Assembly (NCBI GenBank): GCA_029216955.1 | Contig: JANAVB010015600.1 | Location: 30,814,374 to 30,878,373 of the forward strand | Direction of reading: 5' to 3' | From: Iris pallida | Lineage: Eukaryota; Streptophyta; Magnoliopsida; Asparagales; Iridaceae | Length of the DNA stretch: 64,000 bases | Part shown: piece by piece, positions 24,115 through 38,110 of the stretch | Layout of the letters: every line of letters starts with the position of its first letter | How positions within the stretch are numbered: the first letter of the stretch is position 1 | The notes under the pieces: model-generated | Told to the model about the DNA's origin: nothing | Databases searched by the model: none | What the model saw: only the letters and a program-made list of their open reading frames with translations | Position numbers and translations under genes: made by a program

Positions 24115-27004
24115 CAGTCTTTGTAATTAATACAAAGTCATGGTGGTACTTGAGCTTATCTGTACTACTACGAGCCTGCCCTAGGATTAAGGTTGAGTCA
24201 TGGAATATTTTAGGATTTTGGTACTCAGTCACATATTAGGAACTCTTGTTAGATTTCAGATATGACTCCTGGAAATCATATTTTGAAATCTTTTCAAATC
24301 TTTTCCCACTTGTTTCTATTCGTCTTGATTTTTGAAATATTTGTCCGTATTAAACTTTTCTTTCTTGGGATGAGTTGTAGATCCCAGAGGGAAGGTATAA
24401 GTTGAACTTATATATACTCTAGATTGAGAATCAAATATGATTTGCCAATCTTATATCAAGGTTGAGATTATTTTAGATTATATTTTAGAACTTTCAATCT
24501 TGACCTAGATAGTACCTTTGGGACTTCTCCTGAGAACTTTTTCTAAATCCTGTCTCAGAATCTGTTTCCGCTAGTTTCCATTTACTTATCCTTGACTCGT
24601 TGTTGAATTTTAAATCTTGATGTTCGTTCGTTGTTGACTTCGATTTTGATTTTATTGAAATCAGTTTTTATGGATTGAGTTAAGATATTCTGATAAACAT
24701 ATTGATGAGAACGATGAGAACGATAAATGTCTACTTTATTCATGGAGTTTAGAATTTATCGCAGTCATACTAGCTAGCACGACAGGGACATAGAGCCTGA
24801 TTTTGGATATACTATCCTAAGTATGGAATTTAGATTTTCTTGCAGCCATACCGATTGGCGTGGTAAGGAATCTAGATGACATAATTATAGGGTGTATACC
24901 CTAGTTATGGACTCCATCGTTTATTGCAGCTATGCTTACTGGCGTGGCAAAAATTCTGGCAACATGATTCTGGATAGACGTGTATGGTTATCAGGTCATA
25001 CCTTAAATTGATTCACTTTATTTTACCTATTGATCAAGGACAATTCCTACCATTATTCCTTGTTTTGTCATTCCTCTTCTCATCATATGATGATTTCCTC
25101 ATCTTGTCATTACTTCATCCATCCTGATTAATTTTGTCTTGATTACGCCAATCACCTGTCTTTTATCCATTCCTGCCAACCACACTATGAAGTCATTTAA
25201 ATTTTTGTTTCTTTTCACCTTAGAAAGGATTAGGGAGTATCGTAAATTATCTCGTTCGGAAGGTGGATTTATTATTAAGTGGTATCTTGGTAGGAATATG
25301 GGATGTTGGATCTAGTGTAGAATTTTGAGATAGAAGTATGATTGAGGTTGGAACTGAAACCAAGGGGTCGATATAATCAGTTTAGAAATGAGTTACTAGG
25401 GTATTTCGAGGATGAATTACTTGGAAATCAAGTTCAAGGATTTCAAATGAGAAGGACAATAGGATGTACATTAATGGTATGAAAATTTATATTTTGTGGA
25501 TATAGTTTAGAACCTGACAAGGATATCCGAGATTGATACATTTTTGAATATGGACAATTTTAGGTTATTGGTTCTCGAGGTATTTCGTACTGAGGTTATG
25601 ATGGAAGTTTGGAATTTAATAATGGGAAAGAAATTTTAGTTATATGTGGCGATGGAAAGAAACTGGACAAGACATTGGTAAGAGGATAGAGAATGCAAAG
25701 ATTTTGAGTCAAAAAAATATAGAGAGAGATTTTGTGAATATAATTTATTAATTGAGATGGTTGATAATTGAAAGTGTATGATGAAGAAAATATAAAGGTT
25801 GATTTGGTAATGGAAGAATAAGTTTTATAAAGCCTAGTGGTATTAGATTTGAATAACACAAGGAGCGTGATTTGAACAAGTTCAAGGATATTATAAACTT
25901 GATTTAGAGGTTTCGGATCAATTTAGGACAAGGTGGAAGAATTCGGATTTAAGGGTGATTAAGTGGATAGTATGGAGTTCTAGTGAAGAGTGTACTTCTT
26001 GATTAGGATTTTGGAAATTAGGATCTGGCCTGTGGTATTATGACAAGGTCCAATCTTCATGACGGAAAGGAAATTCTAGTAGTAGTTGTTGAGATTGGTT
26101 TTTATATTTGGACTTGTGAGATTAAAGGTGTGATTGGCCAATGATGACCAGATAAACTTGATAGTATCAGAGAGAGATGATTAACTTGGCTTCCCTATGA
26201 AACCTTGCCTTTTGATTTTCTACCAAAGGTTTGACTTATTCCATATCTTTGAATCATCCCTTGAGTTTTCAATATCGTTAAATCATAATTTTCTTGATCA
26301 TGACCAAACGACTTTGATCATCTCTTCTATCGTACCTAAATTTTGATTCTCTAGTCACCCGTGCTCAAGTTTCATTCCTGATCATGACTAAGTTTGTCAT
26401 TTTCGTCTTGATCGTGCCTATGTATAACCCTAAATCTTAATTCATTGACCAGGATCCTATTTATCGATGTTTTGTCCCGATTTCATTGTCATATCTAAAT
26501 TGTGCCAAGTGAACTTAGACTATTTCCAATTTTAATCGCGTCCGAACTTGGATCGTATTTCATGATTTTATTAATCATACTCCTTAATCCTTCCTCGGGT
26601 CTATAAGACCTTGACTTCGATTATGTTGTGTTTGAAATTTCATCTCAACTATGCCAACCCTTGTTTTGGTCATGGTTAGCTTTTCGTCTTGATCGAGCCT
26701 GTGCGACTTTCAAGTTGATTTTCCATCAACCTAAGTCCTACAGATCACCCCGTACTTGAACTTCATTTATATCTTCCATTCTCCTAATCGTCTCTAAAAT
26801 CGTGCCCCAATGACTTGACTCATTTTGAAATCATGCACATATGATTTTGTTCGTATCATAATTCTATCGTGCCAAAATTCCTTATCGTGCCTGAACAATT
26901 TTGAATTGATTATCTTGATCGTGCAAAACTCGTCATTCTTGGATTGTGCCTAAAATATTGCTTAAATCTTCTATCCTGTTTTAACCCCACTATCAACCTT
27001 TAAT
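24115..27004 (+). other. B internal region, non-coding
   Basis: 2.9 kb with no frame above 87 codons and no gag or pol motif. The part 24740-24960 repeats a phrase around CATACT-GCT-GGCGTGGCAA three times. The part 26280-26960 repeats TGATC(A/G)TG(A/C)C and TCGTGCC at irregular 30-70-bp spacing. Neither pattern suggests a protein. Confidence 0.7.
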
Positions 27005-27037
27005 TTCGAGGACGAAATTTTTATAAGGTGGGTAGAA
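27005..27037 (+). promoter_or_regulatory. B pol-end signature and polypurine tract
   Basis: TTCGAGGACGAAATTTTT, then ATAAGGTGGGTAGAA, directly before the 3' LTR. It is the same signature as in A, D, E and F, here on the plus strand. Confidence 0.7.
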
Positions 27038-27639
27038 TGTAAGCCCCCTGAATTTTCAAAATTTATTTTTTGAATTTTCTAAATGAATTATTATTGATAA
27101 TTCATTTTTATTTAATTAATTTTGATCATTAAATGCTCTTTACCGTGACTTTGATTTCTAGAGCATCAGGGATGCCAGTCTCTGGAAACTTTCTTCTTGA
27201 AGTTTGTAGTAGACGAGATTATCTTCAATTTGATATATCATGTCTCACTCAAACTTGTTCCCTTGTGCTCCATTTGCTTCGCGCAACTTTCAGGTCAATT
27301 TAGACCAATTTATCGTCTGTCGTAATTCGTGACTTAACTTCCAACTTAATTTTCGGGCCCGACATCGGTCCAATCTGCTCGACCCAATATATGGTTCTGG
27401 CCTGTTTCGAGTCTACTATGAACGTGCCACCTGCGTGCCACCAAATTGATCTCCCTTGTGCTCCCATTTCATCCATGATTTAATTTGGTTTAAATTTGTT
27501 ATTTTAATTAAATCTTGGCCCCAACTCAACCAAACTTGGCCCAACACCCAATCCAATTTGGTGTAGACCCTATCATGTCTATCCATACACCTCACATAAT
27601 TTTCTCTCTCTTTCCTACTCAAAATATATATTTCTCTCT

Positions 27640-27807
<168 letters not shown>

Positions 27808-28039
27808 TATCTTTTTTCTCTCCCATTATTAAACCCACTCCCACACATACACGCTTTCTCTCTCACCAGCACACATCACCCCCTACAGCCGACTACCCAC
27901 TCTCTCTCTACTTTTTCTCTTTCCCTCTCTCTAATTAATATCTCTATCTCTATCTTTTCTATATATATTATATATACACACAACTCACATAATTTACTCT
28001 CTCTCTCTCTCTCACTCCCATCAACTCTCTCTCTCTCTC

Positions 28040-28070
<31 letters not shown>

Positions 28071-29039
28071 TATTAACACACACACACACACCCACGTTCA
28101 GCTGAACCCCCCTCACTCTCATCATCATCAACACCACCACTATCATCATCCTCATCACCATGCTCACCACCCCGAGCTCCCCCTCCTCCTATTATTCTTC
28201 TTCACCACCACAACAACACCACCATCACCATCATTCCCACACCATCACCACCACCGAGCACCACCACTCCTCTCCTCCTCTTCCTTTCCCTGCCGTGTGC
28301 GTGTACCCCGGCCAGCCACCACCGCTGGGCCGCCGTCGCTGCCGCCATTGGCCGCGCAGCAGCAAGCAGCAGCAGCAGCCAGCAAAGGCAGCAGCAGCGG
28401 CCAGCAATGGCAGCAGCAACAGCTGTAGTCGTCGCGCCGGTGGCCGCGTACAACCGTGCGCCACTACCGTGGTCGACCCCCTTGGCCGGGTGCACCCCCA
28501 GGCAGGCCCCCGTGGCGCGCTCCCTCTTCCCCGGCGTGAGAAACACCTGATTCGTGCGTTTTACACGGAATCCCGTCGACGCGCGCGCGGATAAATTTCA
28601 GAATGTGCGCCTCGTCGCAGCGACTTCGTACACATTTTTCGAGAGATCTGACCGTTGAATCAGTGAACTCTTTACTCCGTCACAATCTCGGTATATAGCT
28701 CTACCTCTCCCTCAAGTTTCGTCCGTAAATTTTGTCGTTTGATACATCAAAACCGGCCACAAAGTTGACCGTTTAAATTGTACTGTTTTTGGACAGTTTA
28801 TTGGAGCCGACTTCGTCAGCTCGTAACTCCGCCGTTGCAGCTTTGTTTGGCGTGCTACCAGTTCCTGTGCACAGCTGGTATAACCCTCTTCCTGCCATTT
28901 CAGTTTTGTTTCATTGTGAGCTTGTTTGGTTGGTTGAATTCGACGCCAAAGTTGGCCGTCCGAATTCTTAATTTTGCACTTGTAAAATATTATTTTTGAA
29001 CCCGGGACTCCGGATTCAATTTCTGACACCACCAGTAGA

Positions 29040-29600
29040 CTCGTGACGTCGTTCTGGCACGTTTTCATATAAAGTTTGCTTAGTTTGGAGGACGTGGACC
29101 CTGGCACATATTTCGGTGCAACGTGGACCCCACGGTCCGGATCAACGGGATATTTTGAGATCGGCTCATCGAAATCCAATTTCGGATATACCATTGAGTT
29201 CGTATCATCATTCTGGACTTGCTGACATATAATTTGTTGAGTTTTGTGGACATTGGCTCTGACACGCATTTTTGTGCAAATCAGATTCCAATATCCGGGT
29301 CAACGGACCATTTTGAGATTGGCTCATCGGAATTCAATTCCGGATATACCATTGAGTTAGTATCGTCATTCTGGACTCGTTGACATATAATTTGCTAAGT
29401 TTTGTGGACATTGACTCCGACACGTATTTTCGTGCAAATCGGATTCCAATATCCAGGTCAACAGGCCATTTTGAGATGGGTCATCGGAATCCAATTCCGG
29501 ATATACCGTTGAGTTCGTATCGTCATTCTGGATTCGTAGACATATATTTTTCTAGATTTTGAGGACTTTTATTCTGACACATTTTTCGGTGCAAAGCGGG
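29040..29600. repeat. 158-bp tandem repeat in B 3' LTR
   Basis: Landmark TTGAGTT-GTATC at 29194, 29352 and 29509, giving a period of 157-158 bp. Copy order matches the 5' LTR, so the array predates the insertion of B. Confidence 0.88.
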
Positions 29601-29817
29601 TCCGACACGGACACCGTTTTGACCCAAAATTACCTTTTTGCCCCTGTGTCCAAATTGGACTTATGGATTGGTTATCCTAGCTAATTTGACCATTCTGGAC
29701 ACGTTGGTGATGGTTGTTTCACCATCCGACAATATCTATAGGTTTTTATCCTATTATTATAATCTTTCTTCTTTTATTGTATTTTGAGATCCATCGATTC
29801 CAGTGATTTCACAACCA

Positions 29818-30143
29818 CTGAAATTGATATGTTGACCCTGTAGATGTTTATAGAGACTAGCCTTGACCCTGTTTGACCATGGTTGACTGCTTTGACTGAA
29901 CATCGAAGTAGAGTCAACATTTGACCTAGAGTTGACCAGAGTTGACCAGAGTTGACTAGAGTTGACCAGTTGACTAAAAGTCAACTGTAAGTCAACCATT
30001 GACCCAGTGTGACCTAGTTTGACCTAGTGTGACTCAGTGTGACCTAGTTTGACTTAGTTAGACTGAGATTGACCTAGATTACATAGCTTATACCATATAA
30101 TCATGCCTAACACTGTTGAACCCTAATTAGCTTATATATATCT
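29818..30143 (+). promoter_or_regulatory. Expanded W-box array and TATA box in B 3' LTR
   Basis: Same as 22731-22990, but with extra tandem units of AGAGTTGACC (29915-29965). The TATA-like CTTATATATATCTC is at 30131-30144. The difference between the two LTRs shows that the array gains and loses units. Confidence 0.6.
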
Positions 30144-31246
30144 CATCTTTAGTTCTGTGATTTCACTCTGAGCCAGATTACACAGTTGACATATTCTACC
30201 AGATCTTAGGCGAGTACATTCTCTGATAATATTTCTGTTTTATGATATCGTCTATGTTTCTTGTATGTAGTGTAGATATCATTGTTCTTTTGACACATTG
30301 TTCACACGGATTGGTATTTCTCTGGATCCCGTCATGAGATGTTATTTCTTGTATTCTTTGGTATATCTTGTGTAAGTCTTTCTTGTTCCTTGTACATTGT
30401 ATAGATACGATTCCTGTGAAGGCTAGCTACCCTCTCAGAGAATCGCGTGTCATGATGTGTCATGGTTGGATCCACTATACTAGTCGGAGACGGGGAGTAT
30501 TAGTGTAGATGTGTGGTCATTATCCGCCTTGTTTATTCTTGTAGACCATGTATAATGCCAATCCTACACTCCACGTATGATTGGCTAGATCATTAGACCT
30601 TGTTCAGACCCAAGCCGGCCACATGTCGTAGCTAGTATTCACTCATGTAGATGGGATGATTCTCGACTCTTGTACATGATATAATTGATTTTTCTTGCCA
30701 TTGCTCTAGCTATAGTTTACAGCTTTAACCTTGCCATGCTAAATTCATGTACTTTCTACTTTACCTTGTATATTCTCTCTATTTACTGCTACATTTTCAA
30801 TATCATCTAACTAGAACTGTTATTTGAGATTTGTGCTCGTTTCATCCTGACTGGATATGTTGACAATATTTTAGGAGTAGTTGTATCCTCAGTATTAGAC
30901 TACACGATGTTGCTAGCTGGGGTGGTTCTCGGTTCTTCACCGTGAGTTGTCTCTCAGGAGTTCTAGGTCTGGTAGTTATTTAGTTTTGTTATTGTTTTCC
31001 TATGTTTTATTATTGTCTCATATGATCCTTGTAGACTCTAGTTGTTCTAGTGATATTGTTAATATTTCTTGTCTTATCTTCCTTAGTTTGTGTGATGTGA
31101 TACGAGTACCTTTATAGTTATTGATCTTTAGATGTTGTAGTTGGTATCGGGTACTTGACAGCGCTCTACCGCCAATACTGTGGCGTAGGCTGGACGTGGC
31201 CCACGTATTCGTACCTATATATCCGGGTGCGGGTCGTGACAGGGAT

Positions 31247-32505
31247 GAAGACCAGAGATGCTATTTTCTGGAAGGAGGCAATCGATAATGAAATTGATTC
31301 AATTACCTCCAATAACACTTGGGTGTTGGTTGATCTTCCTGAAGGAGCGAAACTCATCGGATGCAAATGGATCTTCAAGAAGAAGATGAAAGCAGATAAA
31401 ACTATTGAGAAGTTCAAGGCTAGGCTAGTTGCCAAGAGGTTCTCTCAGAAGCAAGGGATTGACTACTTCAACACGTATGCTCCAGTAGCCCGGATGACCA
31501 CCATCAGAATGTTAATTGCTCTCGCAGCAATACATAATTTAGTGATACATCAGATGGATGTAAAAACAGCTTTTCTGAATGGCGAGCTAATCGAAAAGAT
31601 TTACATGCAACAACCAGGAGGATTTGTCGTCAAGGGTCTTGAAGACAAAGTCTGCAAGTTGGTAAAATCCTTGTACGGTTTGAAACAGGCTCCCAAAATA
31701 TGGCATGAAAAGTTTGACAAGGTCATAAGATCAAATGGCTACAAGGTCAGCAAAACGGACAAGTGTGTTTACATAAAGTTCGGTGATGGAAGAGGTGTAA
31801 TAATTTGTCTACACGTAAACGACATGCTGATCTTAGGTACGAATATGGGTTATGTCACAGAGACAAAAAAATTTATCTCGACCAAGTTCAGTATGAAGGA
31901 CTTCGGGGAAGCTAATGTGATCTTGGGCATCAAGATCATCCGAACGGATACTGGACTGGCGTTGTCACAGTCTCATTATATTGAGAAGATGATCCCACGC
32001 TACGGGTATCAGGATCTTCCAGTGATTGATACGCCTTATAGTGTGACCTGAAGCTGAAGCCGAATTCGAGAGCATACGTCAGACAGCTGGAGTATGCAAG
32101 CGTCATCGAAATTTTGATGTACGCTACTACTTCCACTAAGCCTGACATAACTTTCACTGTAGGAATGCTGAGTCGGTTCACTAGCAACCCAGGCGTTGAG
32201 CACTAGAAAGCTGTGAAACAGGTAATAAGATATCTCAAGAAGACTCAGATATATGTACTGTACTACAGCGGAGATCCACCAGTAGTAGAAGGCTTCAGTG
32301 ATGTGAGCTAGTTCTCAGAGGTGGAGAGCGAGAGATCCACATGAGGATTCATTTTCTCTATGGGTGGAGCTATTATATCATGGAAGTCGAAGAAGCAGAC
32401 TATGCTCTTTCGTTCTTCCATGGAATCTGAGTTCTTTGCACTTGATTCCATAGCAGAAGAAGCAGAGTGGCTTTAGGAACTTATGTATGATCTTCCAGTG
32501 GTTGG
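31247..32505 (+). pseudogene. Copia element C, right part: reverse transcriptase and RNase H
   Basis: Continues the pol of 1441-2769 after excluding B and one GGGAT. The reverse transcriptase is open to 32050. It includes WKEAIDNEIDSI, a conserved CKWIFKKK, the catalytic-Asp motif QMDVKTAFLNG and SLYGLKQAP. The second catalytic motif is changed: HVNDM in place of the usual YVDDM, so one of its two Asp is Asn. RNase H follows with KSKKQTMLF and [11 protein letters not shown], but has stops near 32203, 32309, 32342 and 32473, mostly TGG-to-TAG/TGA type. It stops at 32505 where LTR G begins. Domain order and wording fit Ty1/Copia. It is inactive. Confidence 0.93.
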
Positions 32506-32870
32506 TGTGAGACTCGTCTCACAGTATCGATATTTATCTATAGATACGTATTTTATAGTAAATTTTGTACTTTCTTGATTTTTGAAATGCTTTAAAACTT
32601 TTTGCAAATTATAACATTTTCTCCTTGACCGGCATACCAACAGTGTACCGGTGTGTGCCGACTGTATACTGCCCGGGGGATATTTTTCACTTTTAGATAT
32701 TTTGATGAATAGTATTTTAGATATTTTCGTGAATAGTATTTAGATATTTTGGTGAATAGTGTCAAAGCACCCTGTTATCCCTTGGATATATGGTTTTTAT
32801 TTCGACGGACAATATCGACTTAGATTGAGTCGCAGATCACGATCCGACGGTCACGATTAATTCATCCCAT

Positions 32871-32880
32871 CTATATATAC
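32871..32880 (+). promoter_or_regulatory. TATA box of LTR G
   Basis: CTATATATAC, followed by a CT-rich stretch (32880-32950) like a plant 5' leader. Confidence 0.55.
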
Positions 32881-33410
32881 CCTCCTATTTTCTCTCTCAT
32901 CTCTCTTTTATTTCCTTCTTCCATTCCTCTTATCTTTCATTCATCTTCCTCAAGCTTGGAAAAGCTTGGCCTTGAGGCCTAGAGTGATTTCGTACCCCTC
33001 TTAGTGGTGGAGTGAAAGATTAGGCTTGGTTGCTAAAACCTAGACAAATACACCTTGCTCAAAAGTAATATGACCATGCTTTAGTTTTCATTTTTCATAG
33101 AAACTAAAGTTTTATTATTCTATAATATGCTTCTCTAAATTGTTAACATATTTAGTATATAGTACTTTTGGTTTTGATCAGTGATATTGCGTAGATCTGA
33201 GTTTCTAGATAGGGATTTCGAGTATTTTGAGGTATTCATATTTAGATTTTCAAAATTAGTAAAAATTAATGATTTCATGTTGTAGGAAATTCAATTATAT
33301 ATGATTTTGACTTTTGAAAATCTGAAATTCGATTTAAAATGAGGTTTTTACGGCTGAAACAAGTTTTGCCATTTTTCAAGTTTTCTGCTGCTATTACAAA
33401 ACGAAATTCT

Positions 33411-33541
33411 GACGGTATACCAGTGTATTCTGAAAGAATACCAAATTTATACCCCGAAAACTCTCTATCTTTTGGCCGAAATACTAACGGTATACTACAG
33501 TATACCGTCAGTATACTACAGTATACCTTCGGTATACCGAT
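33411..33541. repeat. GGTATACC array in LTR G
   Basis: Repeats of GTATACTACAGTATACCGTC-type units with 10-11-bp half-periods, densest at 33487-33540. A weaker cluster lies at 32627-32676, upstream of the TATA box. The core is the same as in S1 (506-744), although G and S1 are otherwise unlike. Confidence 0.75.
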
Positions 33542-34138
33542 TTTAACTATTTTAGGCTGATTTGAGCTGTTTTTGCCCGTATTTGTCCATTTTTGTTCGT
33601 TTTTGCTAATTTTTTCGATTGAAATGATATCTTAGCATGCTCTAGTATTGTTGTATAAATTGAAAGTGATTGTATACCGTATATACATGACACAAGCTTA
33701 TGTTCAGGTATTGTTCTATTGTCCAGATTCTAGATAGTGGCTCATAGTAGCGCACTCCTGTATTGATTTCCTGATTGACTTCTAGATTGAGATTGAATGC
33801 ATGTTCTTTATTGACACAGTGGATTTAACTTGTTATACGTCTAATCTATTTGCATCTTGACAATGGAAAATCGAGTGTGAGTATTGTCTATTGTATCGCG
33901 TGTAGTATGTACTGAGAACATTTGCCAGAGATAGCTCACAAATGACTTGTACCCATGGCTCGTAATTATGAGATGATTCTTGAGTGTCCACAACTTGAGA
34001 ATTGAAAATAAATCTCATAGGTAATTGACTAGTAAACTCATATAGATCATTGGGAGGGGAGGACACTTCATGCTACCGCGACTCGGGTCGCTATGGGTCC
34101 CCACAGTGGCAGGGATAACCCCGATTGGCGTGGGCCCC

Positions 34139-35232
34139 TGTAACGCCCCAATCCCAAAATACTTGGGACTAAATACGTATCATGCCAGCTGTATACATAC
34201 GAGTAAATATACGGCTCGTATATATACATAAGCTGTCAATGTAGAAAGCCAAGACACTAAATCTCATCCACAAAGATAAATAATAATATAAAAGCAACTT
34301 TGAGTTTGTCATGTATACAATCGTTGGACGGAGACAAATCTACTACCAACTAATTTAAATAGGAAAGAAATATACAAAGAAAGTGATTGGTCGAGCGGAG
34401 CAAATGACGAGTCCAAGAGCAATCATCCCGAAGGAAGGAATGGTCTTAGCTAGAGCACCTGCAGGAAACCACGAAACACACACCTGGAGGGATCACCAGG
34501 TCCTCAGAGGGACGTAACAAGACACATAATATCATGCCAATAAACTGAATAATAAAAGCTCAACAGAAAAGTATGCATGAGTAAAGGTTCCTAACCATTC
34601 TATGTGGAATACACTTTAGAGGACAACGTTCTACGCAGGGGCTGTAACGGATTCACGCAAGCAAGTAATAAAGAGTGGCCAACAAGTAGCACTCATCCGA
34701 GACACTATCGGCCGGGTAACACGTAGCGCTCATTCGAGACACTATCTCCCAAATGTGTGTAAAAGTAAATGTAGCTCCTACGCTAGTAGTTGTCCCCTCC
34801 CCCCAATGATACTATACGTGTGTCATAACCACGACACACAAACACGTGTCGTTTCTACCACACTGTTTTATAATAGATAACTGTTAAGTCTTCTAACATA
34901 CATCTATTGACAGTTATTCCTACGATGCGCACGGGAGATCAGCCCACACGCAAGTGACCTCTATATGATACTCACAACTCTCACACACAACTCGTATACA
35001 ATCGTGACAAGTCAATGAGACACTAAATTTGACGGTAGTCTCTTAACTCTAAGCCAATTGTATAAAATATAGTAATTTGCATCTACATATAATTTAGAAA
35101 GAAACAACTTAAAAATAACACAAGATGCATGATATTGGGCAGGAAATTTAAACAGTAAAGGTAAGGTGTCTTGCCTGGTGTGTCGTATGGTGTGGTTCAA
35201 TGATCCAACAAGTCCTGCTCTTGTCCAATTGC
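34139..35232 (-). repeat. D left LTR, segment 1
   Basis: Starts TGTAACGCCCCAATCCC. It is near-identical to 60387-61402 and stops at the ATTGC target site of E. Confidence 0.9.
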
Positions 35233-37330
35233 TGTAACACCCCAGTCCCAAAATACGTAGGACTAGGAACGTAGACATGCCAGCTGTATTCATACGAAGT
35301 ACACACCAATATATAGAATTCTCGTATGAATACATAAGCTGTAAAATACAGTAGAACCATAACTAATCTCATCCACACAATACATAAAGAAAAGATATCA
35401 TATAATGAGAATGAATTTATTTTGATACAATATGTTGGATGGAGACAAATCTACTACCAACAAAATAAGGAAAAGTACATAGAAAATGAAATGAGTGGCG
35501 AGCGAAGCGAAGATGATCCAAGTGCAATCATCCTCGAAGAAATAGCGATGATCACGGCTAGCGCTAAAACACATGCGAAAGATAATAGTACACACCTGGA
35601 GAGATAACCAGGTCCTCAGAGGGACGTAACAAGACACATAATATCATGCCATATAAACTGAATAAATATCGCTCAAATAAATAAGTCAATCGAATTATAA
35701 CATGGTCCAATACGCACCTACTGAACGAGCGTACCATCCCCCCAACCAAACAAGGACAGGAGATGGTAAACTAATTCACGGCGACGTATCTTTCCATGCT
35801 ATGAATCCAATATGGTATCCGGACCCCAACAAGGTTCAATACCTTCTCATCGAAGTAGTAAGTCACACCTACAACTAAATAAGGACAAGATGTGACGAAC
35901 TAATCCGCGACAAGTTATTGTTCCAAGCCACGGTCAGATACAAGTACCCAAACCAAAAGTACTCGTACCTAACGGATAAAGGTAGCCTACCATTCTAAGT
36001 GATATGTAGTTAAGAACAATCCTTCCTACGCATGGGCCCTGGCTGAATAGGATCGGCGTAGTCCCCCTTTGGGCACCAGAGGCCCCATCAGTAAGAGCAT
36101 GACGTTCCTCAGAATCGTCAGTGGTCGTCAGTAATCATGGGTCATCAACCCCGTATCTCCGACGGAGAGTCCGGGTCATAAGGGAAAGTGCATCGAAGCC
36201 CATACGCTAGGGAATTGTCCTCTCCGCCCAATGCCTTGTGTTGTATCCACAACACAAAACCACTATAACCACTAAGTCAAACTAGCATGCAATCTCTATT
36301 AGCGGTTATTCCTATCGCACGACTTGTACGTACTGGTGGCCAGCCAATCACGCACTTTCGTGTCCTACATGCGACACACAACTTCGTGTTACAATGTGTC
36401 AAGGCCAATGAATGCAACACACAAGGTGGTCCCTTAAATCTAGGTTTAATGTGAGAAAAATAATACATAGCAGGAAATATAAATGAACAGTAAGTTCTAA
36501 CAGGTTAAGCCATGTATCACAGTTTATTTTATATAAACAAAATAATGAACATGCATGAAATATTAGCTAAAATAATTAAACAACAAATGGCAAGGTGTCT
36601 TGCCTGGTAGGACGCCTGGTGTGCTGCGATGATCAAGGTGGCACGAACTACGACTTTGGTGCAACAACTATGCATGGGGACCTCTGATGGTGGCACGGAC
36701 AGTTCCATTGGGTCCAGAAGGGTCAAATTAGTTAGGGTAAATTGGTGGGAGGAAAGAATTGGCAAGGAATAGGAAGATTGGGATTGGTCATGGACATGAG
36801 GTTGATAATAGAAAACTTTTTGAGAGAATAATACATATAATATCTTTAGGAAAGTATTTATAACATCGGAAAAATATTTTTGTTAGTTCAAAAATAGGTT
36901 AAGCTAATCTTTGAAAATATGAAAATCATTGTAAGGCACAAATCCAATTTTTGTCAAAATATAATTTGTAGGTTTAACGATACAATTCATAAAATAATAC
37001 TAATATATTTTATTCCAAGATAATTTTTGTAAAACCATTTCTATATAATATTTTAATATACTTTTAGAGATATTTTAATGTACATGTAGTAATAACAATT
37101 AAAAAATCTTACTACCAGTAAAATCATAATAAATAAATAAATAAAACTGTATTCCTTTATACTTAGCTGTCACTAGTCCTTACATATAATTAACAAAACA
37201 AAAATAATAATATTAATCTTATGGTGATAAAACGAAGTTTAAAAGGAATCACTCTCTTCAAAATAACAAGGGAAACCCCCAAAGTAATAATAGTAATAAT
37301 ATAAAAAATACCCATGAATTGACTATTATC

Positions 37331-37341
37331 TAATAATAATG

Positions 37342-37374
<33 letters not shown>
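37331..37374. repeat. (AAT)n microsatellite in E LTR
   Basis: Trinucleotide run. Counterparts at the same LTR position are at about 42431-42492 (E right), 44838-44880 (D), 47640-47860 (F left) and 54310-54580 (F right). Lengths differ between sister LTRs. Confidence 0.95.
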
Positions 37375-37376
<2 letters not shown>

Positions 37377-37464
37377 CCACACTGAAAAGTCGTTCTCCTC
37401 TTTCGAGGAGAACAGAACTTAGTCTAAGAAAAAAACAAAAAAAATATGAGATGAAAGAGATTAG

Positions 37465-38110
37465 ATGGAGAGGGAGGTGAGGAAGAGAGAGAGAAAGGGG
37501 GGAGAGAACAGGGGCTTCGCCGGGCGCTGCTGTGGGCGAGCGGCGCGCTCACGCAGGCGCGGCGGAGAAGTGAGAGAGAGGGCTGGGAGAACAGAGAGCC
37601 GGCGGCGGGGTGAGGGCTGGAGAGGAGCGGAGGGGTCGAGATCGAAGGAGAAGTTGGGGGGGGACGAAGGCTCAGGTGGTCCAGGCGGCGAAAACTTGCC
37701 GCGGGTGTCGTGGAGACGCCGACCGAGGGAGGCGGTGAGGAGGTTCAGCCCGACGTCGAGACGGGTGGCGTGGCCGCTCGTGGTGGTTGGTCGGACCGGG
37801 AAGACACGGAGGAGCGAAGGGATCGGAGTGGTGAGGCTTCGGGGGAGGAAGAAGGGAAGCTCGCCGGCGGCAAGGGGCGTGGCGGAGGAAGCTTCTTCCG
37901 TCGGAAGCAGGGAACGGTGGCGGTCGGGCTCGGCGTCGAGGCGGAGATGGGTTGGCAGTGGAGGAGGATGACCATGGTGGTGGTGTTTGCTGGAGTGGTC
38001 GAGGAGACGGTGTTGGTGATGGTATTGGTCAGGGGCAGCGCCGGAAACCGGTGGTTGGCGCGGTCACGACCGATTGCTAGGGCAGGACTGGATTGGATTA
38101 GGGATTAGGA
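37465..38110. repeat. GC island in E left LTR
   Basis: About 650 bp of GC-rich DNA inside AT-rich LTR, with long frames on both strands. The sister copy is 42590-43220. D has one at 44960-45880, and F at 48075-48960 and 54790-55640. No reading frame stays open across all copies, so I do not call a gene. On the plus strand it follows a GA-rich run; in sense direction it starts about 0.26 kb after the TATA box. Confidence 0.7.

Larger units (their letters stand above)
32506..34138 (+). mobile_element. G: plus-strand LTR fragment cut by D
   Basis: Begins TGTGAGACTCGTCTCACAG in the middle of Copia C RNase H (possible target site GTTGG, 32501-32505). A TATA box (32871-32880), a CT-rich leader and a repeat array follow. 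The sequence ends at the insertion of D at 34139. The late phrase GGGTCCCCACAGTGGCAGGG resembles LTR sequence of Ty3/Gypsy elements, but the class is not certain. The remainder of G is not found beyond 61402. Confidence 0.6.

Noticed and set aside
28160..28594. 144-codon His/Pro/Gln frame in the B 3' LTR
   Set aside because: Derived from CAC, CCA and CAG simple repeats; the sister LTR lost the region, so conservation cannot be tested.
37465..38108. Arg/Gly-rich plus frames in E LTRs
   Set aside because: Composition artefacts of the GC island; antisense to the element transcript and not kept between copies.
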